From positions 62,001 through 126,000 of the forward strand of contig JBKBSO010000006.1 in the NCBI GenBank assembly GCA_046291695.1: a stretch of DNA of 64,000 nt, read 5' to 3'. Shown one piece after another: positions 34,620 through 42,716 of this stretch. Position 1 is the stretch's first letter; every line of letters starts with the position of its first letter. A program made the translations under genes and the position numbers. The notes beneath the pieces are model-generated. The model ran no database searches. It was not told the origin of the DNA and worked only from the letters and a program-made list of their open reading frames with translations. The stretch is from PNNG01 sp046291695. GTDB lineage: Bacteria; Bacteroidota; Bacteroidia; UBA7662.

Positions 34620-36411
34620 ATGCATAATTTTCATATTCCCGTCATGGGCATAGCCTTTACCATTGATACGCCCATTCGGGTGGCGCATTGGGGCATCAAT
34701 TCTGTGGTGAGTTTGGGGGACGATACCCTCATGGAACGTGCCCGAGCTCATTATGCTCAACAGTTTAACCGTCCTTTTTCGGCCTTGTCTACGGAATTGC
34801 CCGATGCCCGAGCCCTTCGCATTACCGCTTATTTGAATTTGATGGCGGATTTAGTCAAACAGAAGTTTGAAGAACATAAGCGCATGTTGGCGGCTAGTGA
34901 AGGGTATTTTCAGAAATTCCTACAAATGCTGCCCACCACTTCTAACGTAATAGTGGAGCTCAGCCATTGGCGTAGCAAGCTCAAAGCCGACGAATTTTTG
35001 CAAAAGCTGCATGAACAACTGCAAGCCGGAGCTATCGATGTAAACATCATGACCAAACTCGATAAAAACCAATTCTTTTCAAGGAGAGATGTTGCCTGTA
35101 ATTTTTAATGACGCCCATGCGGCATTGCGCGGCTTCGGAAAAAGCAAGCTACAAAGTGCTTTGGTGCTGTCGGCTGGTATGAGTCCGAGACTTTTTCAAT
35201 ATATGGAAGAATTTCCTGATTTCTTTCCCGATGACCAAGGAAAGCTCCGCAAACGCATCACAATCAAGGTGAGCGACTACCGGTCAGCCTTTGTGCAGGG
35301 AAAAATATTGGCTAAAAAAGGACTTTGGGTGTCTGAGTTCAGGGTTGAATCGGGATTGAACTGTGGCGGACATGCTTTTGCTACTCAGGGACATTTGATG
35401 GGGCCAATTTTGCAGGAATTTAAGGACAATAGGGTAGGGTTGAAGGAGGAATTATTGGAGCTTTGGCAAGCGGCGATGACGGCGAAGGGAAGAATTGATT
35501 TGCCTAGCCCTTCGCAACGCATCACGGCACAAGGGGGCGTAGGAACGCATGCCGAACAACAGCAGTTGTTGGAGCAATATGGCCTAGACTCGGTAGGTTG
35601 GGGAAGCCCCTTTTTGCTGGTGCCAGAAGCGGTGAGTATCGATGAGCCCACTCGGCAGCAACTATCATTGGCCACCTAAAAGGACCTGTATTTGAGCAAT
35701 GCATCGCCCTTGGGAGTGCCATTTCACAACCTGCGTGGAAGCAGTCAGCAACAACACCAAGCAGCTCGGCTTGCAAAGGGCAAGGTGGGTAGTCCGTGCA
35801 CTAAGAAATTCCTGAAGCTTCTGCCGGCTTTTGGAGAGGAGACGCTGTGTTCGGCTTCTACCAAGTATATCCGCAAAGCCATTAAAGCCTTGGAAGGACG
35901 GGAATTATCGGCTGAATTGCTGGCCTTGGAAACAGCTAAACTTCATGAAAAAGAATGCTTGTGCTCGGGGCTTACCATGCCTTTCTTAGAAGAGTTTGAT
36001 TTGGATAAGTCATTGGAAGGTTCGGGTGTTTCGGTTTGCCCTGGTCCCAATATTGCATACTTTGAAGGGAAATTCAGTTTGTTACAAATGGTTTCGCACA
36101 TTTATGGACGTACCAACCTTATGGTGCATACTAATCGCTCGCATATGTTTCTAAAAGAAGCCCAATTGTACCTCTCATATCTGCAATCGGCTTGTGCTGA
36201 GTTTTACCAGTCACCCACCACCAAACAAGGGCAGTATCTATTGAAATTTGTGATTAATATGCGTCAAGGTTTGATGTATTACGCACATTTAGAAGCACAA
36301 GGCCAGTTGGTGTCCGGTCCTACTTTTGAGTGCCGCTTTGAAGAATGGCGTGATGCTTTAAATGATTGCGAAAATCGCTTAAATGAAGTACTGAGTTGCG
36401 AGCGCCAATGA
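34620..36411 (+). pseudogene. Broken conserved ~600-residue Bacteroidota protein gene
   Basis: Three pieces read as one conserved protein of unknown function: MHNFHIPVMGIAFTIDTP with IDVNIMTKLDK, then DAHAALRGFGKS, SAGMSPRLF, KVSDYRSA and VESGLNCGGHAFATQGHLMG, then LSNASPLGVPFHNLR, CPGPNIAYF and HIYGRTNLM. The frame shifts by one base at the T-run 35076-35079 (removing one T restores QFF-QGEMLPVIFND), and a TAA at 35677-35679 interrupts LAT-KDLYLSNASPL. Intact relatives keep these motifs in one frame. No enzyme family is known to me. Confidence 0.7.
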
Positions 36412-36431
36412 GCGCGTATTAAGCGTTTTTT

Positions 36432-36466
36432 TTAAATCATACTTCAAAAATTGCAAGGATAATTTT
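36432..36466. repeat. Repeat, copy 2
   Basis: TTAAATCATACTTCAAAAAT and the following TGCAAGGATAATTT nearly match copy 1 at 34229-34264. This copy lacks a left arm, so it cannot form the hairpin. The two copies flank the broken gene at 34620-36411. Confidence 0.6.
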
Positions 36467-36527
36467 TATTTAACGCCGTTTTGCTAAGTTAACAGCTTGG
36501 TGTCTCTACTGCTCGGTAGGCCATTAT

Positions 36528-36567
36528 CCCTGCAAAATCAAAATCAAATTTTAAAATTGCAGGGAAG
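36528..36567. repeat. Hairpin repeat, diverged copy 3
   Basis: CCCTGCAA (36528-36535) pairs perfectly with TTGCAGGG (36557-36564) around AAATCAAATTTTAAAA. The core resembles copies 1 and 2, and both arms differ from copy 1 in a way that keeps pairing. It is just downstream of the small membrane protein gene's end. Confidence 0.45.
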
Positions 36568-36577
36568 TATGGATAGT

Positions 36578-36832
36578 TTAGGAAGCGAGGCTAACTTTTG
36601 CCTTGTAATACAGCCACCCATGCCTGCAAGCGGCAACCGCACACATGACCAACACCAGTCTAACGCCCACGCCATCAAACTGCAACGCACCCATCAATAG
36701 GAGCAAGACGATGGTGAGCAGATACATCACGGCTGCACCCAACTCCAGCAGTGGTTTGGCTACAAAACGTTGAAGTACCCAATGAAAGCCGATGATGCCA
36801 ATAAGTAAAGAAATGAGCTCGAGGTCGGTCAT
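36578..36832 (-). CDS. Small membrane protein
   Basis: An 84-residue protein starting at the ATG at 36830-36832 (MTDLELISLLIGIIGF). It has two or three hydrophobic spans (LLELGAAVMYLLTIVLLLLM and VRLVLVMCAVAA), with a small basic loop between. No family was recognised. It is convergent with nothing and divergent from the metH riboswitch. It is plausibly real because of its length, hydrophobic pattern and lack of any overlapping gene. Confidence 0.5.
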   Translation of the reverse strand: MTDLELISLLIGIIGFHWVLQRFVAKPLLELGAAVMYLLTIVLLLLMGALQFDGVGVRLVLVMCAVAACRHGWLYYKAKVSLAS

Positions 36833-36918
36833 GTGAATGATGTTTGGAAATACAAAGTACAAATAAATTGTAAAAGATCTACAGCGGAAGTTTTTGGGCC
36901 GTTACTCCCCAGCCATTG

Positions 36919-36950
36919 TTTGGTTTTTTCAAACCTCTACCGTATCTTTG
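36919..36950 (+). promoter_or_regulatory. Promoter of the metH-metF operon
   Basis: TTTG (36919-36922), a 20-base spacer and TATCTTTG (36943-36950) match the Bacteroidota TTTG-N19-21-TAnnTTTG promoter exactly. Transcription would start a few bases later, at the first stem of the SAM riboswitch. Confidence 0.8.
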
Positions 36951-36953
36951 CAT

Positions 36954-37080
36954 TGCTTATCCAGAAGGACGGAGGGAACGGCCCTACGAAGTCCTGGCAA
37001 CCGCAGCGTGAACCTTGCTTCACGTTGGTTTGGTGCCAATTCCGCTGCCACTAACAAATACTTGAGGCAGGAGATGAGCA
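36954..37080 (+). promoter_or_regulatory. SAM-I-type (S-box) riboswitch
   Basis: The aptamer core is clear: TGCTTATC (36954-36961), CAGAAGGACGGAGGGA, GGCCCTACGAAG, CTGGCAACC, a variable stem, then GGTGCCAATTCC, and GATGAGCA (37073-37080), which closes stem P1. It binds S-adenosylmethionine; when bound, it favours the terminator at 37146-37172 just before metH. Methionine synthesis is thus shut off when SAM is plentiful. Confidence 0.9.
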
Positions 37081-37145
37081 GGCAGTAATCAGCTAAAAAG
37101 GGCTGTGTGCTATCTGCAAGTCGGTACCCGAATCCTTCGGGGATG

Positions 37146-37172
37146 AGCTAAACGAAAAGTTTGGCTTTTTTT
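37146..37172 (+). terminator. Riboswitch terminator hairpin directly before metH
   Basis: AGCTAAAC (37146-37153) pairs with GTTTGGCT (37159-37166, one G-U pair), followed by a run of seven Ts ending at 37172. The metH ATG begins at the next base. This is the likely expression platform of the SAM riboswitch. The T-run directly touching the start codon is unusual and may also limit ribosome access. A second hairpin (37127-37141, CCCGAA/TTCGGG) lies before it. Confidence 0.75.
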
Positions 37173-40100
37173 ATGCAATACGATATTCAAGAGGAGATTA
37201 AAAAGCGCATTCTGGTGCTCGATGGCGCCATGGGTACGCAAATTCAGAATTATAAGCTGAGCGAGGCCGATTACCGCGGCAGTCGCTTCGCCGATTGGCC
37301 GTCGGACCTCAAGGGCAACAACGAATTGCTGTCGCTCACCCAGCCCCAAATCATCGAAAACATCCACCGGGCGTATTTTGAGGCGGGGGCCGACATCGCC
37401 GAAACCAACACCTTCAACGCCCAGCGGGTGTCGATGGCCGATTACGGCATGGAAGAGCTCAGCTACGAGCTTAACCTTACTTCGGCGCGCATTGCCCGGC
37501 AAGTGGCCGACGAATTCACAGCTGCCAATCCCGCCAAACCGCGTTTTGTGGCCGGCGCTGTGGGGCCTACCAATAAAACGGCCAGCATCAGTCCCGACGT
37601 CAACAATCCAGGCTTCCGCAGCATCAGCTTCGACGAGCTGGTGGCGGCCTACTACGAGCAAATCAAAGGCTTGGTAGATGGTGGGGTGGATGCTTTGCTG
37701 GTCGAAACCATCTTCGATACCCTCAACGCCAAGGCGGCCTTGTACGCCATCGACAAATATTTTCAGGACGAAAAACGGGCGCCGCTGCCCATCATGGTGA
37801 GCGGTACCATTACCGACAATAGCGGCCGGACTTTAAGCGGACAAACGGTAGAGGCTTTTCTCTATTCGATGTCGCACCTGCCGCTCCTCAGCATTGGCCT
37901 GAACTGCGCCCTCGGTGCCGCCCAAATGCGTCCGCACCTGCAGTCGCTTTCCAAGGCCTCCAAATTCCGCATCTCGGCCCATCCCAATGCGGGCTTGCCG
38001 AATGCTTTTGGGGAGTACGACGAGAGTCCGGCCATGATGCGCGCCCACATCAAAGACTTCCTCGACAACAGCTTTGTGAACATCATTGGCGGTTGCTGCG
38101 GCACTTCTCCCGAGCACATCCGCGAAATTGCCGCCGAGGCTGCACTGCACCAGCCGCGGCAGTCGCCCTCCCTCGAGCCCGTTATGCACCTCAGCGGCTT
38201 GGAACCCGTGAGCATCACCAAGCAAGCCAATTTTGTGAACGTAGGCGAGCGCACCAATGTAACCGGTTCGCGCATGTTCGCCCGCCTCATTAAAGACGAA
38301 AAGTTCGATGAAGCCGTGGAGGTTGCCCGTCAACAAGTAGAAAACGGTGCGCAGGTAATTGATGTGAACTTCGACGAAGGCATGCTCGATTCCGAAGCCG
38401 CTATGACCCGCTTCCTCAACCTCATTGCCGCCGAGCCCGATATTGCGCGGGTGCCCGTGATGATCGACTCCTCCAAGTGGAGCGTCATTGAAGCAGGCTT
38501 GAAATGCGTGCAGGGCAAAGCCATCGTCAACTCCATCTCCCTCAAAGAAGGCGAGGAGCGCTTCAAATACTACGCCCACCAGGTGCTAGCTTATGGCGCC
38601 GCCGTGATTGTGATGGCGTTCGACGAGCAAGGCCAGGCCGACAGCTACGAGCGCCGCATCGAGATTTGCCAGCGCGCCTACAACATTCTGGTGCAGGAAG
38701 TCGGTTTCCCGGCCGAAGACATCATTTTCGACCCAAACATCCTTACGGTGGCCACCGGCATCGAAGAGCACAACAATTACGCCGTCGATTTCATCAACGC
38801 CACCCGCTGGATCAAGCAAAATCTGCCTGGCGTAAAAGTGAGCGGCGGGGTGAGCAACATCAGCTTCAGCTTCCGCGGCAACGACAAAGTGCGCGAAGCC
38901 ATGCACGCTGCCTTTTTGTACCACGCCATTCAGGCAGGTATGGACATGGGCATTGTGAATGCGGGGCAGATAGAGGTGTATGAAGAAGTGGATAAGGAGC
39001 TGCTGCAGCATGTGGAAGATGTGCTGCTGAACCGCCGCGACGATGCTACCGAGCGCCTCATCCAGCTCGCCGAGCAATACAAGGGCGGCAAAGGCAAGGA
39101 GGCAGCGGCCAAAGACGAAAGCTGGCGCCTCGAGCCCGTGCAAGCGCGGCTCACCCATGCGCTGGTGAAGGGCATCGACGAGTACATTGACCAGGATGTG
39201 GAAGAAGCCCGGCACGAATTTGAGAAGCCGTTGCAAGTGATCGAAGGACCGCTGATGGCCGGCATGAACGTGGTCGGCGACCTTTTTGGCGCCGGCAAGA
39301 TGTTTCTGCCGCAGGTGGTGAAGAGCGCCCGGGTGATGAAAAAAGCCGTGGCCTACCTCATGCCCTACCTCGAGGCCGAGAAACTGGCCAATCCATCTGA
39401 ACACAAATCTGCCAAAGGCAAAATTTTGATGGCAACGGTGAAAGGCGACGTGCACGACATCGGTAAAAACATTGTGGGCGTGGTGTTGCAGTGCAACAAT
39501 TACGACGTGGTGGACCTCGGAGTGATGGTGAGCTGCGATAAAATTCTGGCCGCCGCCATCGAACACGAGGTGGACGTGATTGGTTTATCGGGTTTGATAA
39601 CCCCTTCTTTAGACGAAATGGTGTTTGTGGCCTCCGAAATGGAGCGCCTCGGCATCAAAAAGCCGCTGATTATTGGCGGGGCAACAACTTCTCGGGCCCA
39701 TACGGCCGTGAAAATTGCTCCTGCCTTCACTGGAACGGTAGTGCACGTGCTCGATGCGAGTCGCTCGGTGCCTGTGGTGAGCGCCCTGCTCAGTCCCGAC
39801 CAGCGCGATGCCTTCACCGCCAACACCCGTGCCGATTACGACAAGCTACGCGAGGGCTACCTCAGTCGCGGCCGCGAAAAAGCCATGCTCAGCATCGCAG
39901 AAGCCCGCGCCAACCGCTTCCCCATTGATTTTAAGGCTGAAGATTTGGCCGTGCCTGCCCAGCCCGGCATCCACGAATTCCGCCAATATCCGCTGGCCAC
40001 TTTGGTCGATTACATCGACTGGACGCCCTTCTTCCAAGCCTGGGAGCTGCATGGCAAATTCCCCACCATCCTCCACGACGAGGTGGTGGGAGAAGCCGCA

Positions 40101-41726
40101 ACCAAGCTGTTCGAAGATGCGCAGGTCATGCTCAAGAACATTGTCAAGGAGCAGTGGTTGGATGCGCGGGCGGTGATTGGGTTGTTTGAGGCTAATTCGG
40201 AGGGGGATGATATCGTTCTGGCAATGGGTTCAGCCTCACCCCCGGCCCCTCTCCATAGGAGAGGGGAGAGTGAGAACGCAGAGGTTTTTGGAGGTAATCA
40301 AGAGCAATTATCAACCGATGAGGAAGAAAGAGGAGAAAAGGGTCGAATATCGAATGTTTTCAAAGCATCATCGGATGCATACGGATTGCTGAAGCCAATT
40401 GCCAGAGATTTTAGGAAAGAAATGACTCCCGCTGAAGAGTTGCTGTGGAAGCATGTACGAAACAGCCAAATTGGCCATAAAATAAGAAGGCAGCATATTA
40501 TTGAACATTACATTGTGGACTTCGTTTGCATTAAAAAACGCGTAGTTATTGAAGTGGATGGAGGAATTCATGTCGACCAACAAGAGGCTGATAAACAGAG
40601 AGAACTTGATTTGAACGCAAAGGGATTTGATGTCATTCGCATCAACAACGAAGAGCTTTTCAGCAACCTCACAAAAGTGTTAAATGAATTGAAGTCAGCA
40701 TTAGATCAGCGCGCTGATTTTGATGGCATAGGAAATTATCATGACGAGGAGGATATGAATGCTTCCAGCATTACCCATAAATCCCGATTCAAAGACAGGT
40801 TGAACGCCCCTCTCCTCTGGAGAGGGGAAGGGGATGAGGCTGGAGCCAAGCGCGGAACCGAAAACCTTACTGAAAGTGATGCTTGTGCTAGCGAAGACGG
40901 ATCGAGCGCCCCTCTCCTCTGGAGAGGGGAAGGGGGTGAGGCTGGACGTAAAAGCGGAACCGAGAACCTTTCCGCTACCGATGCCTTATCTAGCGAAGCT
41001 GAATCAAACTCCCCTCTCCCAAGTAGCGGGGCACCCGATGTTACCCTACAAATAACTGCTGGTCAGTCCGAACCATCTCAACCGCTCCATATCCCACAAC
41101 AAGCGGTGTACCAGCACCGCTTCCTCACCCTCCGCCAGCAAGCTAAAAAGGCCGATGGTCTGCCCAATCTCGCCTTGGCCGACTTCGTTGCACCCAAGGA
41201 AAGCGGCCTTCAAGACCACCTCGGTCTGTTTGCCGTAGGCATTTTTGGGGCAGAGGAGCGAGTAAACGAGATGAAAGCCGCCCACGACGACTACAACGCC
41301 ATCCTGCTGCAATCGCTTTCCGACCGCCTGGCCGAGGCTTTTGCCGAGCATTTGCACGAGCGGGTACGCAAAGAACATTGGGGCTATGAGCCACAGGAAC
41401 AGCTGAGCAACGACGAGCTGATTGCCGAAAAATACCGCGGTATTCGTCCCGCACCCGGCTACCCCGCTTGTCCCGACCACCTCGACAAACGCACCCTCTT
41501 TGCATGCCTTCAAGTAGAGCAGCGCATTGGCTTGTCCCTCACCGAGCACTGTGCCATGTGGCCTGCTGCCGCGGTGAGTGGCTATTACCTCGCCCATCCA
41601 CAAGCCAAATACTTTGGGGTAGGTAAAATCGACAAAGACCAGGTAGAAGACTACGCTCAACGTCGCGGTATCAGTTTGCCAGAGGCAGAGAAGTGGTTGT
41701 CACCAATTCTAAACTACCATTCATGA
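37173..41726 (+). CDS. metH: Cobalamin-dependent methionine synthase with an in-frame insert
   Basis: The start is the ATG at 37173 (MQYDIQEEIKKRILVLDGAM), giving 1517 residues against about 1230 for the family. The homocysteine domain (1-325) has Zn ligands C245, C308 and C309; the pterin domain follows (about 345-610, VGERTNVTGS). The cobalamin domain has DVHDIGKN with H761. The activation domain is split: it begins near 890, is interrupted by a repeat-and-DUF559 insert at about 1020-1295, and resumes with FLTLRQQAKK and continues to RPAPGYPACPD and MWPAAAVSG. It transfers a methyl group from methyltetrahydrofolate via B12 to homocysteine. It is controlled by the SAM riboswitch and overlaps metF by 4 bases. 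The insert lies in a surface loop, so activity may be kept. Confidence 0.95.
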   Translation: MQYDIQEEIKKRILVLDGAMGTQIQNYKLSEADYRGSRFADWPSDLKGNNELLSLTQPQIIENIHRAYFEAGADIAETNTFNAQRVSMADYGMEELSYELNLTSARIARQVADEFTAANPAKPRFVAGAVGPTNKTASISPDVNNPGFRSISFDELVAAYYEQIKGLVDGGVDALLVETIFDTLNAKAALYAIDKYFQDEKRAPLPIMVSGTITDNSGRTLSGQTVEAFLYSMSHLPLLSIGLNCALGAAQMRPHLQSLSKASKFRISAHPNAGLPNAFGEYDESPAMMRAHIKDFLDNSFVNIIGGCCGTSPEHIREIAAEAALHQPRQSPSLEPVMHLSGLEPVSITKQANFVNVGERTNVTGSRMFARLIKDEKFDEAVEVARQQVENGAQVIDVNFDEGMLDSEAAMTRFLNLIAAEPDIARVPVMIDSSKWSVIEAGLKCVQGKAIVNSISLKEGEERFKYYAHQVLAYGAAVIVMAFDEQGQADSYERRIEICQRAYNILVQEVGFPAEDIIFDPNILTVATGIEEHNNYAVDFINATRWIKQNLPGVKVSGGVSNISFSFRGNDKVREAMHAAFLYHAIQAGMDMGIVNAGQIEVYEEVDKELLQHVEDVLLNRRDDATERLIQLAEQYKGGKGKEAAAKDESWRLEPVQARLTHALVKGIDEYIDQDVEEARHEFEKPLQVIEGPLMAGMNVVGDLFGAGKMFLPQVVKSARVMKKAVAYLMPYLEAEKLANPSEHKSAKGKILMATVKGDVHDIGKNIVGVVLQCNNYDVVDLGVMVSCDKILAAAIEHEVDVIGLSGLITPSLDEMVFVASEMERLGIKKPLIIGGATTSRAHTAVKIAPAFTGTVVHVLDASRSVPVVSALLSPDQRDAFTANTRADYDKLREGYLSRGREKAMLSIAEARANRFPIDFKAEDLAVPAQPGIHEFRQYPLATLVDYIDWTPFFQAWELHGKFPTILHDEVVGEAATKLFEDAQVMLKNIVKEQWLDARAVIGLFEANSEGDDIVLAMGSASPPAPLHRRGESENAEVFGGNQEQLSTDEEERGEKGRISNVFKASSDAYGLLKPIARDFRKEMTPAEELLWKHVRNSQIGHKIRRQHIIEHYIVDFVCIKKRVVIEVDGGIHVDQQEADKQRELDLNAKGFDVIRINNEELFSNLTKVLNELKSALDQRADFDGIGNYHDEEDMNASSITHKSRFKDRLNAPLLWRGEGDEAGAKRGTENLTESDACASEDGSSAPLLWRGEGGEAGRKSGTENLSATDALSSEAESNSPLPSSGAPDVTLQITAGQSEPSQPLHIPQQAVYQHRFLTLRQQAKKADGLPNLALADFVAPKESGLQDHLGLFAVGIFGAEERVNEMKAAHDDYNAILLQSLSDRLAEAFAEHLHERVRKEHWGYEPQEQLSNDELIAEKYRGIRPAPGYPACPDHLDKRTLFACLQVEQRIGLSLTEHCAMWPAAAVSGYYLAHPQAKYFGVGKIDKDQVEDYAQRRGISLPEAEKWLSPILNYHS
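40246..40266. repeat. Left palindrome of the metH insert
   Basis: CCCCTCTCC, loop ATA, GGAGAGGGG: a perfect 9-bp inverted repeat. Together with AGCCTCACCCCC just to its left it is the reverse complement of the right-hand units. In the metH frame it encodes PPAPLHRRGES. Confidence 0.9.
40807..41033 (+). repeat. Tandem 102-bp units with palindromes
   Basis: Units begin at 40807, 40909 and 41011, exactly 102 bp (34 codons) apart; the third is a short, diverged piece. The first two start with CCCCTCTCC-TCT-GGAGAGGGG and continue with GCGGAACCGA and CTAGCGAAG in both. They encode APLLWRGEGDEAG and APLLWRGEGGEAG. The multiple-of-three period keeps metH open. Confidence 0.9.
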
Positions 41727-42676
41727 AAATTACAGAGCATATCAAAACAGCTCATGATACGCTGTTTTCATTTGAAATATTGCCGCCTTTAAAAGGCCAA
41801 GACATCAGTCAGATTTATGCCGGCATTGAGCCGTTGATGGACTTTAACCCGCCCTTCATTGACGTGACCTACCACCGCGAGGAATTCATCATGAAGCCCT
41901 TGCCCGATGGTACTTTCCGGCGCATCACCACCCGCAAACGCCCGGGTACGGTAGCTATTTGCGCCGCCATCATGAACAAATTTAAAGTAGATGCCGTACC
42001 GCACCTCATTTGTGGCGGCTTTACCCGCGAAGAAACCGAAAACGCCCTCATCGACTTGCACTTTTTGGGTATCGACAATGTGCTGGTGTTGCGGGGCGAC
42101 AACCTCAAGCACGAAACCGTCTTCACCCCTGAGCGGGAGGGCAACAAAAACGCACTCGAGCTGCTGCAACAGGTCAAGGACATGAACGCCGGCAGTTACC
42201 TCGATGAAGACTTGGTGAATCCAGTTCCAACCGATTTTTGCATCGGTATTGCCGGATATCCTGAAAAGCATCAGGATGCCCCCAATTTGAAGTCTGATTT
42301 GGCCTGGCTCCAGAAGAAAGTAGATGCAGGTGCCGAGTTCATCACCACCCAGATGTTTTTCGACAACCAAGCTTATTTTGAGTTTGTGGCCAAGTGCCAG
42401 AAGCAGGGCATTAACATTCCCATCATTCCGGGAATCAAGCCCATAGCCACTAAAAAGCAGCTCACGGTGCTTCCGAAAATCTTTCATATCGACATTCCTG
42501 AGGCCCTGGCCGAAGCGGTGGAAAAGGCTAAAGACGACCGACAAGTGAAGGAAATAGGCATAGAATGGGCCATCCAGCAATGTAAGGAGCTCAAGGCTGC
42601 AGGTGCGCCGGTTTTGCATTTTTATACCATGGGCAGGAGTGAGGCAACTAAAGCCATTGCGGAACAAGTATTTTGA
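41723..42676 (+). CDS. metF: Methylenetetrahydrofolate reductase
   Basis: 317 residues from the ATG at 41723 (MKITEHIKTAHDTLFSFEIL), which overlaps the metH stop by 4 bases. TIM-barrel motifs typical of MetF are seen: FSFEILPPLKG, PHLICGGFTREE, VLVLRGDN and GAEFITTQMFFDN. It uses NAD(P)H and FAD to make the methyltetrahydrofolate used by MetH, so the two enzymes are made together under the same SAM riboswitch. Confidence 0.94.
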   Translation: MKITEHIKTAHDTLFSFEILPPLKGQDISQIYAGIEPLMDFNPPFIDVTYHREEFIMKPLPDGTFRRITTRKRPGTVAICAAIMNKFKVDAVPHLICGGFTREETENALIDLHFLGIDNVLVLRGDNLKHETVFTPEREGNKNALELLQQVKDMNAGSYLDEDLVNPVPTDFCIGIAGYPEKHQDAPNLKSDLAWLQKKVDAGAEFITTQMFFDNQAYFEFVAKCQKQGINIPIIPGIKPIATKKQLTVLPKIFHIDIPEALAEAVEKAKDDRQVKEIGIEWAIQQCKELKAAGAPVLHFYTMGRSEATKAIAEQVF

Positions 42677-42716
42677 TTTAATTGCGAAGGATTTGGGTAA
42701 TGTTTATTTTTAGAGG

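Larger units (their letters stand above)
40229..41035 (+). mobile_element. Palindrome-bounded element with DUF559 endonuclease domain, inside metH
   Basis: The insert starts with AGCCTCACCCCC (40232-40243) and a palindrome. It encodes a DUF559 (Vsr-like, very-short-patch-repair fold) domain at metH residues about 1069-1177, and ends in repeats carrying GGGGGTGAGGCT. The nuclease motifs are intact: MTPAEELLWKHVRN, RRQH, YIVDFVC (D1116) and VVIEVDGGIH (E1127, D1129, H1133). It stays in the metH frame throughout and looks less GC-rich than flanking metH. DUF559 genes with such palindromes are common in Bacteroidota genomes, usually as free-standing genes. A separate start for the nuclease is not obvious. 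Confidence 0.8.

Noticed and set aside
35076..35079. Programmed frameshift at the T-run
   Set aside because: No pause structure was seen, and the same gene has a separate TAA, which points to decay.
37161..37172. TTG at 37161 as the metH start
   Set aside because: It lies inside the riboswitch terminator; the ATG at 37173 starts the conserved sequence.
38586..39566. Long open frame antisense to metH
   Set aside because: A shadow of GC-rich metH codons with no domain, signal or start context.
40246..41033. CRISPR array
   Set aside because: Units are palindromic, coding, few and of 102-bp period with similar spacers; no cas genes are near.
40229..41035. The metH insert as an intein
   Set aside because: No Cys/Ser splice start, no His-Asn end, and no intein blocks; a palindrome-bounded nuclease element fits better.
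41789..42667. Long open frame antisense to metF
   Set aside because: Also a coding shadow; metF is conserved throughout.
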